This document shows, in pieces, positions 49,146-58,076 of a DNA stretch of 64,000 bases. The notes below the pieces were generated by a model. The model was given only the letters and a program-made list of their open reading frames with translations. It was not told the origin of the DNA and made no database searches. Source of the DNA: Burkholderiaceae bacterium (GTDB lineage: Bacteria; Pseudomonadota; Gammaproteobacteria; Burkholderiales; Burkholderiaceae_C); NCBI GenBank assembly GCA_030695205.1, contig JAUYTN010000058.1, forward strand, positions 1 to 64,000, in the 5' to 3' direction. The first letter of the stretch is position 1. Every line of letters starts with the position of its first letter. The translations under genes and the position numbers were made by a program.

Positions 49146-50516
49146 TCAACCCAGTAAGCGGGTCACATCGTTGAAAAGGGCAATGGACATCAGGCCCATC
49201 AGAATCACCACGCCACCGCGCTGAAACCGGTCTTGCCACACCTCGGACACGGGACGTCCGGTGACACCCTCCCAAAGATAATACATCAGGTGTCCACCGT
49301 CCAAAATCGGCAAAGGCAAGAGGTTCAGCACACCCAAACTGACGCTGATGAGCGCCAGAAACATCACATACGGCACCCAACCCACGCTGGCTGATCGGCC
49401 AGCGTAGTCGGCAATGGTGAGTGGACCACTGAGGTTTTTCAGCGACGCTTCGCCAATGAGCATCTTGCCCATCATCTGCACACTCAGGACCGAGACGTCC
49501 CAGGTTTTGGTGAAAGCCGCGGCCAACCCATCGACCGGCCCTTGCCGCACCAGCAGCATCTCTGGGGGCTGACCCACATAGGCGCCGATGCGCCCCACCC
49601 ACTGGCCGTCGTGGCGCTCGGCCACCGGTTCTACCACCAGCGACACCTGCCGCCCATCCCGCTGAACCAGCCACTGCTGCGCTCGGGCCTGCCCGTTCGG
49701 ATCCACCGCCTGCCGGATGGCACGCCGCAGCTGTTGCCCATCGGCCATGGCAACACCATCCACGCTGAGCACCTCGTCCCCGGTTTTCAAGCCGAAGCGC
49801 TGCGCCGCACCAGACGGCACCACCTCACCCAACACAGGCGCGGTCCAGGGGCCCGTCAGCCCCAGCTGGAGCAACCACTGCGCATCGGCAGAATCGGTGG
49901 CCACCGCCGTCAACGGCAAATGAATCTCGGTGCGCACCAACTCGGTGTCGCGTGGCGACACCACCAATGAGACATCCTGCCGATTCAAAGCAGCGCGGGC
50001 CAACAACCAACGCAAGTGCTCGTAAGATGCCACTGGCTCGGCATCGGAGTCGTCCGCCGTTGACAAGGCCACCACCCGCTCGCCCCCCCTCAGGCCCGCC
50101 TGCTCGGCGACGGATCCCGCCACTGGCGAGGCCAGCAACGCGACTGGTTCCTCCATACCCACCCAATGGACACCCGCATACAAAACGACGGCCAACAGCA
50201 GATTCGCGGCCGGACCAGCCGCCACGATCAGCGCACGCTGCAACAGTGGCTGGGTGTTGAAGGCCTGCTGCCGCATAGCGGGAGGCACATCACCCTCTCG
50301 CTCATCCAGCATGCGCACATACCCTCCCAGCGGAACCATGGCCAATACGTACTCGGTCTGGGTGACCGGGGAGCGCCAGCACAGCAGCGGCTTGCCAAAA
50401 CCTATGGAAAACCGCAGCACCCGCACCCCGCAGGCCCGTGCCATGCGGTAGTGCCCGTACTCATGCACACCAATCAGCAGGCTCAGGCCCAACACAAACG
50501 CAACGACGGTCAGCAT
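49146..50516 (-). CDS. rseP: Site-2 protease RseP
   Basis: A 456-residue inner-membrane zinc metalloprotease that cleaves anti-sigma factor RseA to release sigma E. Zinc motif HEYGH is at residues 18-22 (IGVHEYGHYRMAR), with a third ligand region NLLPLPILDGGHL. Two PDZ domains lie in between (VAGSVAEQAGLRGGERVVAL, SGAAQRFGLKTGDEVLSVDG). The start at 50516 gives a first membrane helix MLTVVAFVLGLSLLIGV. It is between dxr (19-base gap) and bamA, the usual place. Confidence 0.97.
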   Translation of the reverse strand: MLTVVAFVLGLSLLIGVHEYGHYRMARACGVRVLRFSIGFGKPLLCWRSPVTQTEYVLAMVPLGGYVRMLDEREGDVPPAMRQQAFNTQPLLQRALIVAAGPAANLLLAVVLYAGVHWVGMEEPVALLASPVAGSVAEQAGLRGGERVVALSTADDSDAEPVASYEHLRWLLARAALNRQDVSLVVSPRDTELVRTEIHLPLTAVATDSADAQWLLQLGLTGPWTAPVLGEVVPSGAAQRFGLKTGDEVLSVDGVAMADGQQLRRAIRQAVDPNGQARAQQWLVQRDGRQVSLVVEPVAERHDGQWVGRIGAYVGQPPEMLLVRQGPVDGLAAAFTKTWDVSVLSVQMMGKMLIGEASLKNLSGPLTIADYAGRSASVGWVPYVMFLALISVSLGVLNLLPLPILDGGHLMYYLWEGVTGRPVSEVWQDRFQRGGVVILMGLMSIALFNDVTRLLG

Positions 50517-50535
50517 GGTGGACTCCGTTGTGCCG

Positions 50536-51717
50536 TCATGCCGCCAGCGCCTGCACCCGCTGGGCTGCGAACGATCTGGCCTCGGCGTCGAGCGCCACCA
50601 GCGCATCCAGATCATCGACCAGAGAGGGCACGCATCCGCTCAAGGTGCTCAGGTTCACCGCATGGATCTGGTCAAACCGTATGCGTCGGTTCAGGAAAGC
50701 TTCCACCGCCACTTCGTTGGCGGCGTTCAGAACGGCAGTCGTACCCGGTGGCGCATCCAGTGCCTGCCATGCGAGAGGCAAGCCCGGAAAGCGCAGCGGG
50801 TCTGCCTCTTCGAACGTAAGGGCCGACAAGACCTTGAAGTCGATGGCGCTCGCACCGGAGACAACCCGCTCCGGCCAGGATAGGCCATAGGCAATTGGGC
50901 CGCGCATGTCGGGTGTGCCCAGTTGGGCCACCACCGATGCATCCACGTACTGCACCATGGAGTGAATCACGCTCTGGGGGTGGATCACCACCTCAATCTG
51001 CCGGGGGCTCATGCCAAACAAATACCTGGCTTCAATGACCTCCAGTGCTTTGTTCATCATGGTGGCCGAATCCACTGAAATTTTTCGACCCATTACCCAA
51101 TTGGGGTGTGCACAGGCTTCGTCGGGGGTGACCGAGCCCAAGGTGTCCGGCGCCCGTGTTCGAAAGGGGCCACCCGAGGCGGTGAGGATGATTTTTTCGA
51201 CCCGCCGGGACCAGGTGGTCGGGTCATCGGGCAGCGACTGAAAGACAGCAGAGTGCTCGCTGTCTATGGGCAACAGCGTCGCGCCACCTTCGCGCACGCT
51301 GCGCATGAAGAACTCTCCGCCCACCACCAGCGCCTCTTTGTTGGCCAGCAACACTTTCTTTCCAGCCCGGGCAGCGGCGATGCAAGAGGGCAAGCCTGCC
51401 GCGCCCACGATGGCGGCCATCACACTGTCCACACGTGCATCACTGGCCACCTCGCACAGACCGACTTGACCCGACAGCACCTGCGTGGACAAACCCAGGA
51501 CCTGCAGCCGCTCCCGCAACAGGAGCGCATGCGGCGCACTGGCCATGACCGCAAACTGGGGACGGTGCGCAGACACCTGCTGCACCATGGCCTCCACCTG
51601 GGTCGATGCGCTGAGCGCAAACACCTCGAACACGTCTGGGTGACGGGCCATGACGTCCAGCGTGCTCTTACCGATTGACCCGGTGGACCCCAAAACCGTG
51701 ACAGACTGTTTGCGCAT
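50536..51717 (-). CDS. dxr: 1-deoxy-D-xylulose 5-phosphate reductoisomerase
   Basis: A 393-residue enzyme making MEP, the committed step of the non-mevalonate isoprenoid pathway. It has NADPH motif VTVLGSTGSIGKSTLDV, KKVLLANKEALVVGGEFF, metal/substrate motif PIDSEHSAVFQSL, and TASGGPFRTRAPDTL. HPQSVIHSMVQYVD is also conserved. Its product pathway feeds uppS two genes upstream. Confidence 0.98.
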   Translation of the reverse strand: MRKQSVTVLGSTGSIGKSTLDVMARHPDVFEVFALSASTQVEAMVQQVSAHRPQFAVMASAPHALLLRERLQVLGLSTQVLSGQVGLCEVASDARVDSVMAAIVGAAGLPSCIAAARAGKKVLLANKEALVVGGEFFMRSVREGGATLLPIDSEHSAVFQSLPDDPTTWSRRVEKIILTASGGPFRTRAPDTLGSVTPDEACAHPNWVMGRKISVDSATMMNKALEVIEARYLFGMSPRQIEVVIHPQSVIHSMVQYVDASVVAQLGTPDMRGPIAYGLSWPERVVSGASAIDFKVLSALTFEEADPLRFPGLPLAWQALDAPPGTTAVLNAANEVAVEAFLNRRIRFDQIHAVNLSTLSGCVPSLVDDLDALVALDAEARSFAAQRVQALAA

Positions 51718-51727
51718 AAATATATAA

Positions 51728-51771
51728 TTAAAACTGCCGTTTACGCTTGTCTTTAATAGATAGCTTGCTAC
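51728..51771 (-). repeat. Dispersed 45-bp repeat, copy f
   Basis: On the minus strand GTAGCAAGCT, then 15 bases to GCG (spacing 25), then TAAACGGC and AGTTTTAA. It occupies most of the 60-base gap between cdsA and dxr. Confidence 0.65.
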
Positions 51772-51777
51772 AAATAT

Positions 51778-52608
51778 CTACAGACTCATCAGCAGCGCCA
51801 CCAGGGGCAACACGGGCAACAGCGCATCAATCCGGTCCAACACACCACCGTGCCCGGGCAACAATTGGCTGGAGTCCTTGACACCCGCACTGCGCTTGAC
51901 CAGCGACTCGACCAAATCGCCGACCACACTCATGGCCGCCAGCCCCAAAAGCGCCAAAGTGCCACCCAGGGGTGAGGCCTGCCACAAGCGGCTGTACACA
52001 CTGGGGCTGTCCAGCACCCAGGTGCGGTCGACCCACATCCACACGGTTGCCACCACCACCACGCCCACGGCACCGGTGTAGGCGCCAGCCCAGCTCTTGC
52101 CGGGGCTGATGGTGGGGGCCAACTTGCGCCGACCCCACGCGCGACCGCCAAAGTAAGCGAACACATCGGCGGCCCACACCAGAAAAAACACCGACAACAG
52201 AAAATTGATACCTGCGGTCCTGGCCTGCGCCATGGCCACCCAGGCAAATGCCAGCGCCACAAAACCCGCGCTGATGCGCAACCCCGATGCCAGCTTGCCC
52301 CAGCCAGGCACGCCCATGCGCAACAACAGACCACCACCCACCACCCACAGCACCGCTGGCAGCACCCAAACGTACACCGGCAGTGCCAAACCCATCAGCC
52401 ACCACCACAGGGCCATGACACCACCAAACACCAAGCCAGCAGCCACCGATGCACGTGGCGACCAGCCATTTATGCGCCCCCACTCCCAAGCGCCGGCTGA
52501 CACCATCAGCAACGAAAACACCAGAAAAGGCTCGGGACGGCTGTGAAACAGCAGCGGCAACAGCACCGCCAGCAAGGCCAGTGCAGTGATCACACGCTGG
52601 CGCAGCAT
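51778..52608 (-). CDS. cdsA: Phosphatidate cytidylyltransferase
   Basis: A 276-residue multi-pass membrane enzyme making CDP-diacylglycerol. About eight hydrophobic segments are visible. The family signature runs near the C-terminus: SVVGDLVESLVKRSAGVKD, then LLPGHGGVLDRIDAL, with the acidic metal-binding residues. Its start shares one base with the uppS stop (TGATG). Confidence 0.97.
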   Translation of the reverse strand: MLRQRVITALALLAVLLPLLFHSRPEPFLVFSLLMVSAGAWEWGRINGWSPRASVAAGLVFGGVMALWWWLMGLALPVYVWVLPAVLWVVGGGLLLRMGVPGWGKLASGLRISAGFVALAFAWVAMAQARTAGINFLLSVFFLVWAADVFAYFGGRAWGRRKLAPTISPGKSWAGAYTGAVGVVVVATVWMWVDRTWVLDSPSVYSRLWQASPLGGTLALLGLAAMSVVGDLVESLVKRSAGVKDSSQLLPGHGGVLDRIDALLPVLPLVALLMSL

Positions 52609-53369
52609 CAGGTGCCTGCTTTCACATCAGGCGCAGCGGTGGCATCGAGTTGCTCGGATATCAAACCAAACCTCCGTTCACGCTGCCTGAATGCCCCCAG
52701 GGCCAACGACAGCTCCTTGGCGCCGAAGTCTGGCCACAGCACATCTGAAAAATACATCTCCGCATACGCCATTTGCCAGATCAGGAAATTGCTGACCCGC
52801 ATCTCGCCGCCGGTGCGGATGAACAAATCGGGATCGGGCACATGGGCCAGAGCCAGGCGCTGCGCAATCGCCTGCTCGGTGATGACCTCCCCCTGCGCCT
52901 GCGCACGGGCGGCGGCCTGGCACACGTCCCAACGACCGCCATAGTTGAAGCAGACATTCAGCACCAACGCGGTATTGCCAGCCGTCAGCTCGACGGCCTT
53001 GCGCTGACCTTCCACCACCCGCTTGGACAGGGAGCTGGTGTCACCTGGAAAATGGATTTGCACTCCTTGCTGGTGCAAGCCCGCTACCTCGCGCGACAGC
53101 GCCAGGGCCATCAGCTCCATCAGGCCAGACACCTCTTCTGGCGGTCTGGCCCAGTTTTCCGATGAGAAGGCAAACACCGACAACACACCAATGCCCGCAT
53201 CCAGGCAGGCCTTGACGGTGCGGCGCAAGGCTTCTACGCCTTGTTTGTGCCCTGCCACCCGAGGCAGGAAGCGCTTTTTGGCCCAGCGGCCGTTGCCATC
53301 CATCACGATGGCAACGTGACGCGGCACACTGTGGCCAGGTTCGGTTGAGGGCAGTTGCACCTCGGTCAC
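52608..53369 (-). CDS. uppS: Isoprenyl (undecaprenyl) diphosphate synthase
   Basis: A 253-residue cis-prenyltransferase producing the lipid carrier for cell-wall and polysaccharide synthesis. Catalytic Asp lies in [16 protein letters not shown]. Further motifs are [18 protein letters not shown] and [19 protein letters not shown], with the terminal WPDFGAKEL. The start is GTG at 53369, overlapping the frr stop (GTGA). Confidence 0.97.
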   Translation of the reverse strand: MTEVQLPSTEPGHSVPRHVAIVMDGNGRWAKKRFLPRVAGHKQGVEALRRTVKACLDAGIGVLSVFAFSSENWARPPEEVSGLMELMALALSREVAGLHQQGVQIHFPGDTSSLSKRVVEGQRKAVELTAGNTALVLNVCFNYGGRWDVCQAAARAQAQGEVITEQAIAQRLALAHVPDPDLFIRTGGEMRVSNFLIWQMAYAEMYFSDVLWPDFGAKELSLALGAFRQRERRFGLISEQLDATAAPDVKAGT

Positions 53370-53926
53370 ACCGCCATGATTTCTTGCTCTTTCGCGGCCA
53401 CGAGCTTGTCCACCTCACCCACAAAACGGTCCGTCATTTTCTGGACCTCGTCCTGCGACCGGCGGTCATCGTCTTCAGACGCCAGTTTGTCCTTCACCAG
53501 CTTTTTGACCGAGTCGTTGGCGTCGCGGCGCAGGTTGCGAATGGCAATCTTGGCGTTTTCGCCCTCATGGCGCACCACCTTGGTCAATTCCCGGCGACGC
53601 TCTTCCGTCATGGCTGGCAGCGGCACACGGATCAGGTCACCCTGGCTAGCGGGGTTCAACCCGAGATCGGAATCGCGAATTGCCTTTTCGATCTTGGCGC
53701 CCATGCCCTTTTCCCAGGGGGACACGCCGATGGTCCTGGAGTCCAGCAGCGACAGGTTGGCCACCTGGGACACAGGCACCATGGAGCCGTAGTAGTCCAC
53801 ATGGACCGTATCCAGAATGGCTGGATTGGCGCGCCCTGTCCGAATTTTGGACAACACATGCCGAAACGACTCGATGGACTGCTGCATCTTGTGTTCGACG
53901 CCGGATTTGATGTCTTCAATGCTCAT
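53366..53926 (-). CDS. frr: Ribosome recycling factor
   Basis: A 186-residue factor that, with EF-G, splits post-termination ribosomes. Conserved [37 protein letters not shown] and the C-terminal coiled coil [20 protein letters not shown] are present. It follows pyrH by 21 bases. Confidence 0.98.
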   Translation of the reverse strand: MSIEDIKSGVEHKMQQSIESFRHVLSKIRTGRANPAILDTVHVDYYGSMVPVSQVANLSLLDSRTIGVSPWEKGMGAKIEKAIRDSDLGLNPASQGDLIRVPLPAMTEERRRELTKVVRHEGENAKIAIRNLRRDANDSVKKLVKDKLASEDDDRRSQDEVQKMTDRFVGEVDKLVAAKEQEIMAV

Positions 53927-53947
53927 TGGTCACACTCCCGAAGGGTT

Positions 53948-54658
53948 TCACACATGCACCAAAGTGCCCTCTTGAGCGCCAAGCACCACGCGGCGCAGGG
54001 CACCGTGCTTGACGATGCTGAATACTTTGATGGGCAGTTTCTGGTCGCGGCACAGCGCAAATGCGGTTGCGTCCATGACCTGCAGGTTCTTGCCCATGGC
54101 CTCATCAAAGGTGATGGAGGTGTACAAGGTCGCACTGGGATCTTTTTTGGGGTCCGCGCTGTACACACCATCAACCTTGGTGGCTTTGAGCACCACCTCC
54201 GCACCGATTTCAGCGCCACGCAAAGCTGCGGCCGTGTCGGTGGTAAAAAACGGATTGCCTGTTCCTGCGGCAAAGATCACAACCTTGCCCTCCTCCAGGT
54301 ACTGCAGGGCTTTGGGGCGGACATAAGGTTCCACAACCTGTTCGATCGATATGGCGGACATAACGCGCGCCACCAGACCTGCCTTTTCCATGGTGTCGGC
54401 CAGGGCCAGCGCATTCATGACAGTCGCCAGCATGCCCATGTAGTCGGCCGTGGCCCTGTCCATGCCCACCGATCCGCCCGCCACCCCACGGAAAATATTG
54501 CCCCCACCAATGACAACCGCAACCTGAACACCCAGGCGGGTGACATCGGCAATTTCTTCAACCATACGAGCGATGGTGTCCCGGTTGATGCCAAAGGCAT
54601 CGTCACCCATCAGGGCTTCACCGGAGAGTTTGAGCAAAATCCGTTTGTAGGCAGGCAT
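53948..54658 (-). CDS. pyrH: Uridylate kinase
   Basis: A 236-residue hexameric UMP kinase of the amino-acid-kinase fold. Motifs are [46 protein letters not shown] and [17 protein letters not shown]. The start at 54658 (MPAYKRI) replaces an upstream frame without homology. It is preceded by a 99-base gap after tsf with no clear terminator. Confidence 0.98.
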   Translation of the reverse strand: MPAYKRILLKLSGEALMGDDAFGINRDTIARMVEEIADVTRLGVQVAVVIGGGNIFRGVAGGSVGMDRATADYMGMLATVMNALALADTMEKAGLVARVMSAISIEQVVEPYVRPKALQYLEEGKVVIFAAGTGNPFFTTDTAAALRGAEIGAEVVLKATKVDGVYSADPKKDPSATLYTSITFDEAMGKNLQVMDATAFALCRDQKLPIKVFSIVKHGALRRVVLGAQEGTLVHV

Positions 54659-54757
54659 ATTGGTTTGGTTGGAAATGAAAGAAAACCACAACAGCGGGGA
54701 CGAGGTGCTCTTTCGGCCACAGCCTCAAAAACACCACCACCCCAGCCGATGTGGCGG

Positions 54758-55645
54758 TCAGCCTCCTTGGGCGGCGGCAACCTGGGCAGCCACTTCGGCC
54801 GCAAAGTCGTCCACTTTCTTCTCAATGCCCTCGCCCACCACGAACATGGTAAAGCCTTTGACGGTCGTTCCGACCGACTTGAGCATCTGCTCCACAGTTT
54901 GCTTGTCGTTCTTGACGAAGGTCTGATTCAACAGGCTCACTTCTTTCAGGTACTTCTGCACCGAGCCGTCAATCATTTTCGCAACGATGTCAGCAGGCTT
55001 GCCGGACTCAGCTGCCTTGGCTTGCGCCACAGAGCGCTCGCGCTCCACGAGCTCGGCTGGCACTTCTGCGCTGGACAGTGACACCGGCTTCATGGCAGCA
55101 ATGTGCATGGCCACATCCTTGGCTGCCACATCGTCGCCTTCGAACTCCACCACCACACCAATGCGGGTGCCGTGCAAGTAGCTCACCAGCTTGCCACCGT
55201 CTGCGTAGCGCTTGAAGCGGCGAATGCTCATGTTCTCGCCGATTTTGCCAATCAGACCCTTGCGCACATCTTCCACGGTCGGGCCAAAGCCCTCCATGCT
55301 CAGGGGCAGGGCCGCAAGCGCTGCCAGATCGGCAGGGTTGTGGGTCGCGACCAACTGAGCCACCTGGCTGGCCAGCGACAAGAATGCATCGTTTTTGGTC
55401 ACAAAGTCGGTTTCGCAGTTGATCTCAACCAGCGAGCCCACGTTGCCGGAGATGTGCGAGCTGACCACTCCCTCAGCGGTGATGCGGCTGGCAGCTTTGC
55501 CAGCCTTGCTGCCCAACTTGACACGCAGAATTTCTTCTGCTTTTTCCATGTTGCCCTCGGCTTCGGTCAGGGCTTTTTTGCACTCCATCATGGGAGCGTC
55601 TGTTTTGGCACGCAGTTCTGCGACCATGCTTGCGGTAATAGCCAT
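54758..55645 (-). CDS. tsf: Elongation factor Ts
   Basis: A 295-residue nucleotide-exchange factor for EF-Tu. The N-terminal UBA-like domain [20 protein letters not shown] and [20 protein letters not shown] are followed by [20 protein letters not shown]. The dimerisation domain and C-terminal helices complete it. It lies downstream of rpsB across an attenuator-like hairpin. Confidence 0.98.
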   Translation of the reverse strand: MAITASMVAELRAKTDAPMMECKKALTEAEGNMEKAEEILRVKLGSKAGKAASRITAEGVVSSHISGNVGSLVEINCETDFVTKNDAFLSLASQVAQLVATHNPADLAALAALPLSMEGFGPTVEDVRKGLIGKIGENMSIRRFKRYADGGKLVSYLHGTRIGVVVEFEGDDVAAKDVAMHIAAMKPVSLSSAEVPAELVERERSVAQAKAAESGKPADIVAKMIDGSVQKYLKEVSLLNQTFVKNDKQTVEQMLKSVGTTVKGFTMFVVGEGIEKKVDDFAAEVAAQVAAAQGG

Positions 55646-55688
55646 TGTGTTCTCCGAATGTTGGCAGCCACACTGCCATTCAATGATG

Positions 55689-55711
55689 AAAAAGGGGCTT
55701 CAAGAGCCCCT
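55689..55711 (-). terminator. Attenuator-like hairpin between rpsB and tsf
   Basis: On the minus strand GGGGCT (55710-55705) pairs with AGCCCC (55699-55694), followed by five T. It lies 21 bases after the rpsB stop. A partial terminator at this place is known in E. coli and adjusts S2 to EF-Ts ratio. Confidence 0.75.
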
Positions 55712-55731
55712 GTTGAACGAGAGCCGACCGA

Positions 55732-56487
55732 TCAGGCAGCGGCAGGCTCGCTGACCTCGACAAACTCGTCGCCGGTGCCAGGCGCAGCTGTTTTGGTCGG
55801 TTCAGCGCCAGCATTGGCACGGCCTTCCAGAATGGCATCGGCAATGCCTCGTGCATACAGCTCCACAGCCTTGGCGGAGTCGTCGTTGCCAGGGATCACG
55901 TAGTCAATGCCTTCTGGCGAGTGGTTGGTATCGACCACACCCACCAGCGGGATACCCAGCTTGCGAGCCTCGGCCACCGCAATTTTGTGGAAACCCACGT
56001 CGATCACGAAGATGGCGTCTGGCAGGGCAGCCATGTCCTGGATACCGCCTATGTCGCGCTCCAGCTTGGCCATTTCACGGGAAAAGGTCAGCTGCTCTTT
56101 CTTGCTCATGTGATCCAAACCTGCTTCTTGCTGGGTTTGCATTTCCTTGAGGCGCTTGATCGACGTTTTGACTGTTTTGAAGTTGGTCAACATACCGCCG
56201 AGCCAACGCTGGCTGACAAAGGGCACGCCGGCACGGATGGCTTCCTGCACCACGATGTCACGCGCCTGGCGCTTGGTACCCACCATCAGGATGGTGCCGC
56301 GGTTGGCCACCAGTTGACGCACGAACTTGGCGGCGTCTTCGAACATGGGCAACGTCTTTTCGAGGTTGACAATGTGAATCTTGTTGCGGTGGCCAAAAAT
56401 GTAGGGAGCCATTTTTGGGTTCCAGAAACGGGTCTGGTGGCCAAAATGGACGCCAGCTTCCAGCATTTCGCGCATCGATACGGACAT
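55732..56487 (-). CDS. rpsB: 30S ribosomal protein S2
   Basis: A 251-residue ribosomal protein. Signatures include [20 protein letters not shown] and later [20 protein letters not shown] with a short acidic tail. First gene of the long minus-strand run rpsB-tsf-pyrH-frr-uppS-cdsA-dxr-rseP-bamA-skp-lpxD-fabZ-lpxA-lpxB-rnhB-trmH. Its leader (about 150 bases) may carry autoregulation by S2, as in other proteobacteria. Confidence 0.98.
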   Translation of the reverse strand: MSVSMREMLEAGVHFGHQTRFWNPKMAPYIFGHRNKIHIVNLEKTLPMFEDAAKFVRQLVANRGTILMVGTKRQARDIVVQEAIRAGVPFVSQRWLGGMLTNFKTVKTSIKRLKEMQTQQEAGLDHMSKKEQLTFSREMAKLERDIGGIQDMAALPDAIFVIDVGFHKIAVAEARKLGIPLVGVVDTNHSPEGIDYVIPGNDDSAKAVELYARGIADAILEGRANAGAEPTKTAAPGTGDEFVEVSEPAAA

Positions 56488-56637
56488 GGAGAGTCTTTCA
56501 GAGGTTGGTTCTTAAATCCGGGGCCCGATTGGCCCACCCTAGCCGCCCGGGTATCGGGGGGAGTGGGCGCAACACCTGAATGGCCCGGTTTGCGATTGTT
56601 GAGCCGCCAGCAGCACCTACTGCGACAAAACCGTCGG

Positions 56638-56643
56638 ATTATA
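56638..56643 (-). promoter_or_regulatory. Candidate -10 element of the rpsB operon
   Basis: TATAAT on the minus strand, about 150 bases upstream of the rpsB start. The region 17 bases further upstream (CTGGAT) is only a weak -35. The rest of the 286-base gap 56488-56773 shows no gene. Confidence 0.4.
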
Positions 56644-56773
56644 GCCCGCAGCCTCTGGCCATCCAGCCAGGCTTATGTCCGGTAGCAGTGGACCTCGGGC
56701 TGCAATGGCAGGGATGGGTCCGGAGGCGGGTGAGTGACAATCCTCGCTCGTGCAGACACATAGAACGGAACAC

Positions 56774-58036
56774 ATGACATTGAGAGTTGCGGTGATTGGA
56801 GCGGGAGCGGCAGGGCTGTCAACTGCCTGGGAACTGTTGGGCCACGGGTGCACAGTGGAGGTGTTTGAATCCAACAACGGGATTGCCGAAGGCGCCAGTT
56901 TCGCCAGCACAGGTCTCCTGGGCGCATCTGCTCTGGCTGCATGGGACTTTGCCGGACCGCCACCAGTCCCCCAAGGCAGGGCAGCATCCCTGCTGCCACC
57001 AGCGTGGGCGCTCACAGTGCCGGGCATGGTGTTCTGGCGGCAGCGGCTGAGCCACCAATCAACAGACCGCCAAGACACCTTGTTTGCCGCTGCCCAGGCG
57101 CTGGCGCAGCTTACTGACCAATGCGTGGACACCCACCTGCACAGCACCCTGCAGGACATAGAAACCACTGCAGGCGCCGTTGTTGCCTGGAAATCCGAGA
57201 GCCAGCGCCAGCAGCTCTCGGGTGGCGTGGAACGGATTCGCCGCACACCAGGCGCTCTTCGGGAACTCGACCCTACCCAGGCCCGGGCACTGGAAACAGC
57301 TGTTGGCCCCGACATGGTGTTTGCAGGCGCCATCGCTTTACCGGGCGATCGGGTGATCAATGGACGTCAGTGGCTTGCCCGGCTCAAGCACGACATTGTG
57401 CAGCTCGGGGGCGTGGTGCATACCAGATCCCGCGTCACAGGCCTGGACGCCAACGGTACCGTGCATGTGAGCGCAGAAGACCGCAGCGGCACCAGCTCAC
57501 TGGCTTTCGACGCAGTGGTGGTGTGCGCGGCCTCTGACTCAGCCGCCCTGGTCAAACCCCTAGGCATTGAACTTCCCATGCTGGTGCTCAGCCACTGCTC
57601 ACTGTCGGCCCCCATCCGAGAGGCCACCCATGCACCGTCCACCGCGTGGATCGATGCCGACGAACGCATCATCATCTCCCGCACCGGCCAGCGGCTGCGG
57701 GCCTCAGGTGGCACACTGGTTCCGGGTGCGTCGCCAAAAGCCGTCTTCAAGTCGCTGTACCGCGCTGTGGAGGACTGGTTCCCAGGGGCCACCACGCTGC
57801 ACGGAGACAAAGCCCTGGTGCAGACTTGGCAATCCTGCGTGGGGCATACCGCAGATGGTCTGCCGCTCGTCGGTGCCACCCATCACCCCCGCATATGGGT
57901 CAATTCGGGGCACGGCGGCAGGGGCTGGACGTTTGCTGCAGGCGCTTCGCGCTTGCTGGCAGAGTTGATCACGGGGCAAACGCCATCCATAGCCCCCTCA
58001 TGCCTGGCACCGCTGCGGTCCATGCGCGGGGGCTGA
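56774..58036 (+). CDS. FAD-dependent oxidoreductase, D-amino-acid dehydrogenase (DadA) family
   Basis: A 420-residue DAO-type flavoprotein. An N-terminal dinucleotide fold (LRVAVIGAGAAGLSTAWELL, then VEVFESNNGIAEGASFASTG) is followed by a substrate domain. The C-terminal FAD motif is TADGLPLVGATHHPRIWVNS with GHGGRGWTFAAGASRLLAEL. D-amino acids or other secondary amines are the likely substrates, with electrons passed to the respiratory chain. It is the first of two plus-strand genes; nnr follows 40 bases later. Substrate assignment is by family only. Confidence 0.85.
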   Translation: MTLRVAVIGAGAAGLSTAWELLGHGCTVEVFESNNGIAEGASFASTGLLGASALAAWDFAGPPPVPQGRAASLLPPAWALTVPGMVFWRQRLSHQSTDRQDTLFAAAQALAQLTDQCVDTHLHSTLQDIETTAGAVVAWKSESQRQQLSGGVERIRRTPGALRELDPTQARALETAVGPDMVFAGAIALPGDRVINGRQWLARLKHDIVQLGGVVHTRSRVTGLDANGTVHVSAEDRSGTSSLAFDAVVVCAASDSAALVKPLGIELPMLVLSHCSLSAPIREATHAPSTAWIDADERIIISRTGQRLRASGGTLVPGASPKAVFKSLYRAVEDWFPGATTLHGDKALVQTWQSCVGHTADGLPLVGATHHPRIWVNSGHGGRGWTFAAGASRLLAELITGQTPSIAPSCLAPLRSMRGG

Positions 58037-58076
58037 CAGAGTCACCACCGCCCCTTGGGCCGACAGGAGCACCCAT

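Noticed and set aside
55170-55215. Further copy of the dispersed repeat inside tsf (GTAGCTCACC with GCG at 25 bases)
   Set aside because: The following GGC and T-run are absent and the segment encodes conserved EF-Ts residues, so the spacing match is chance.
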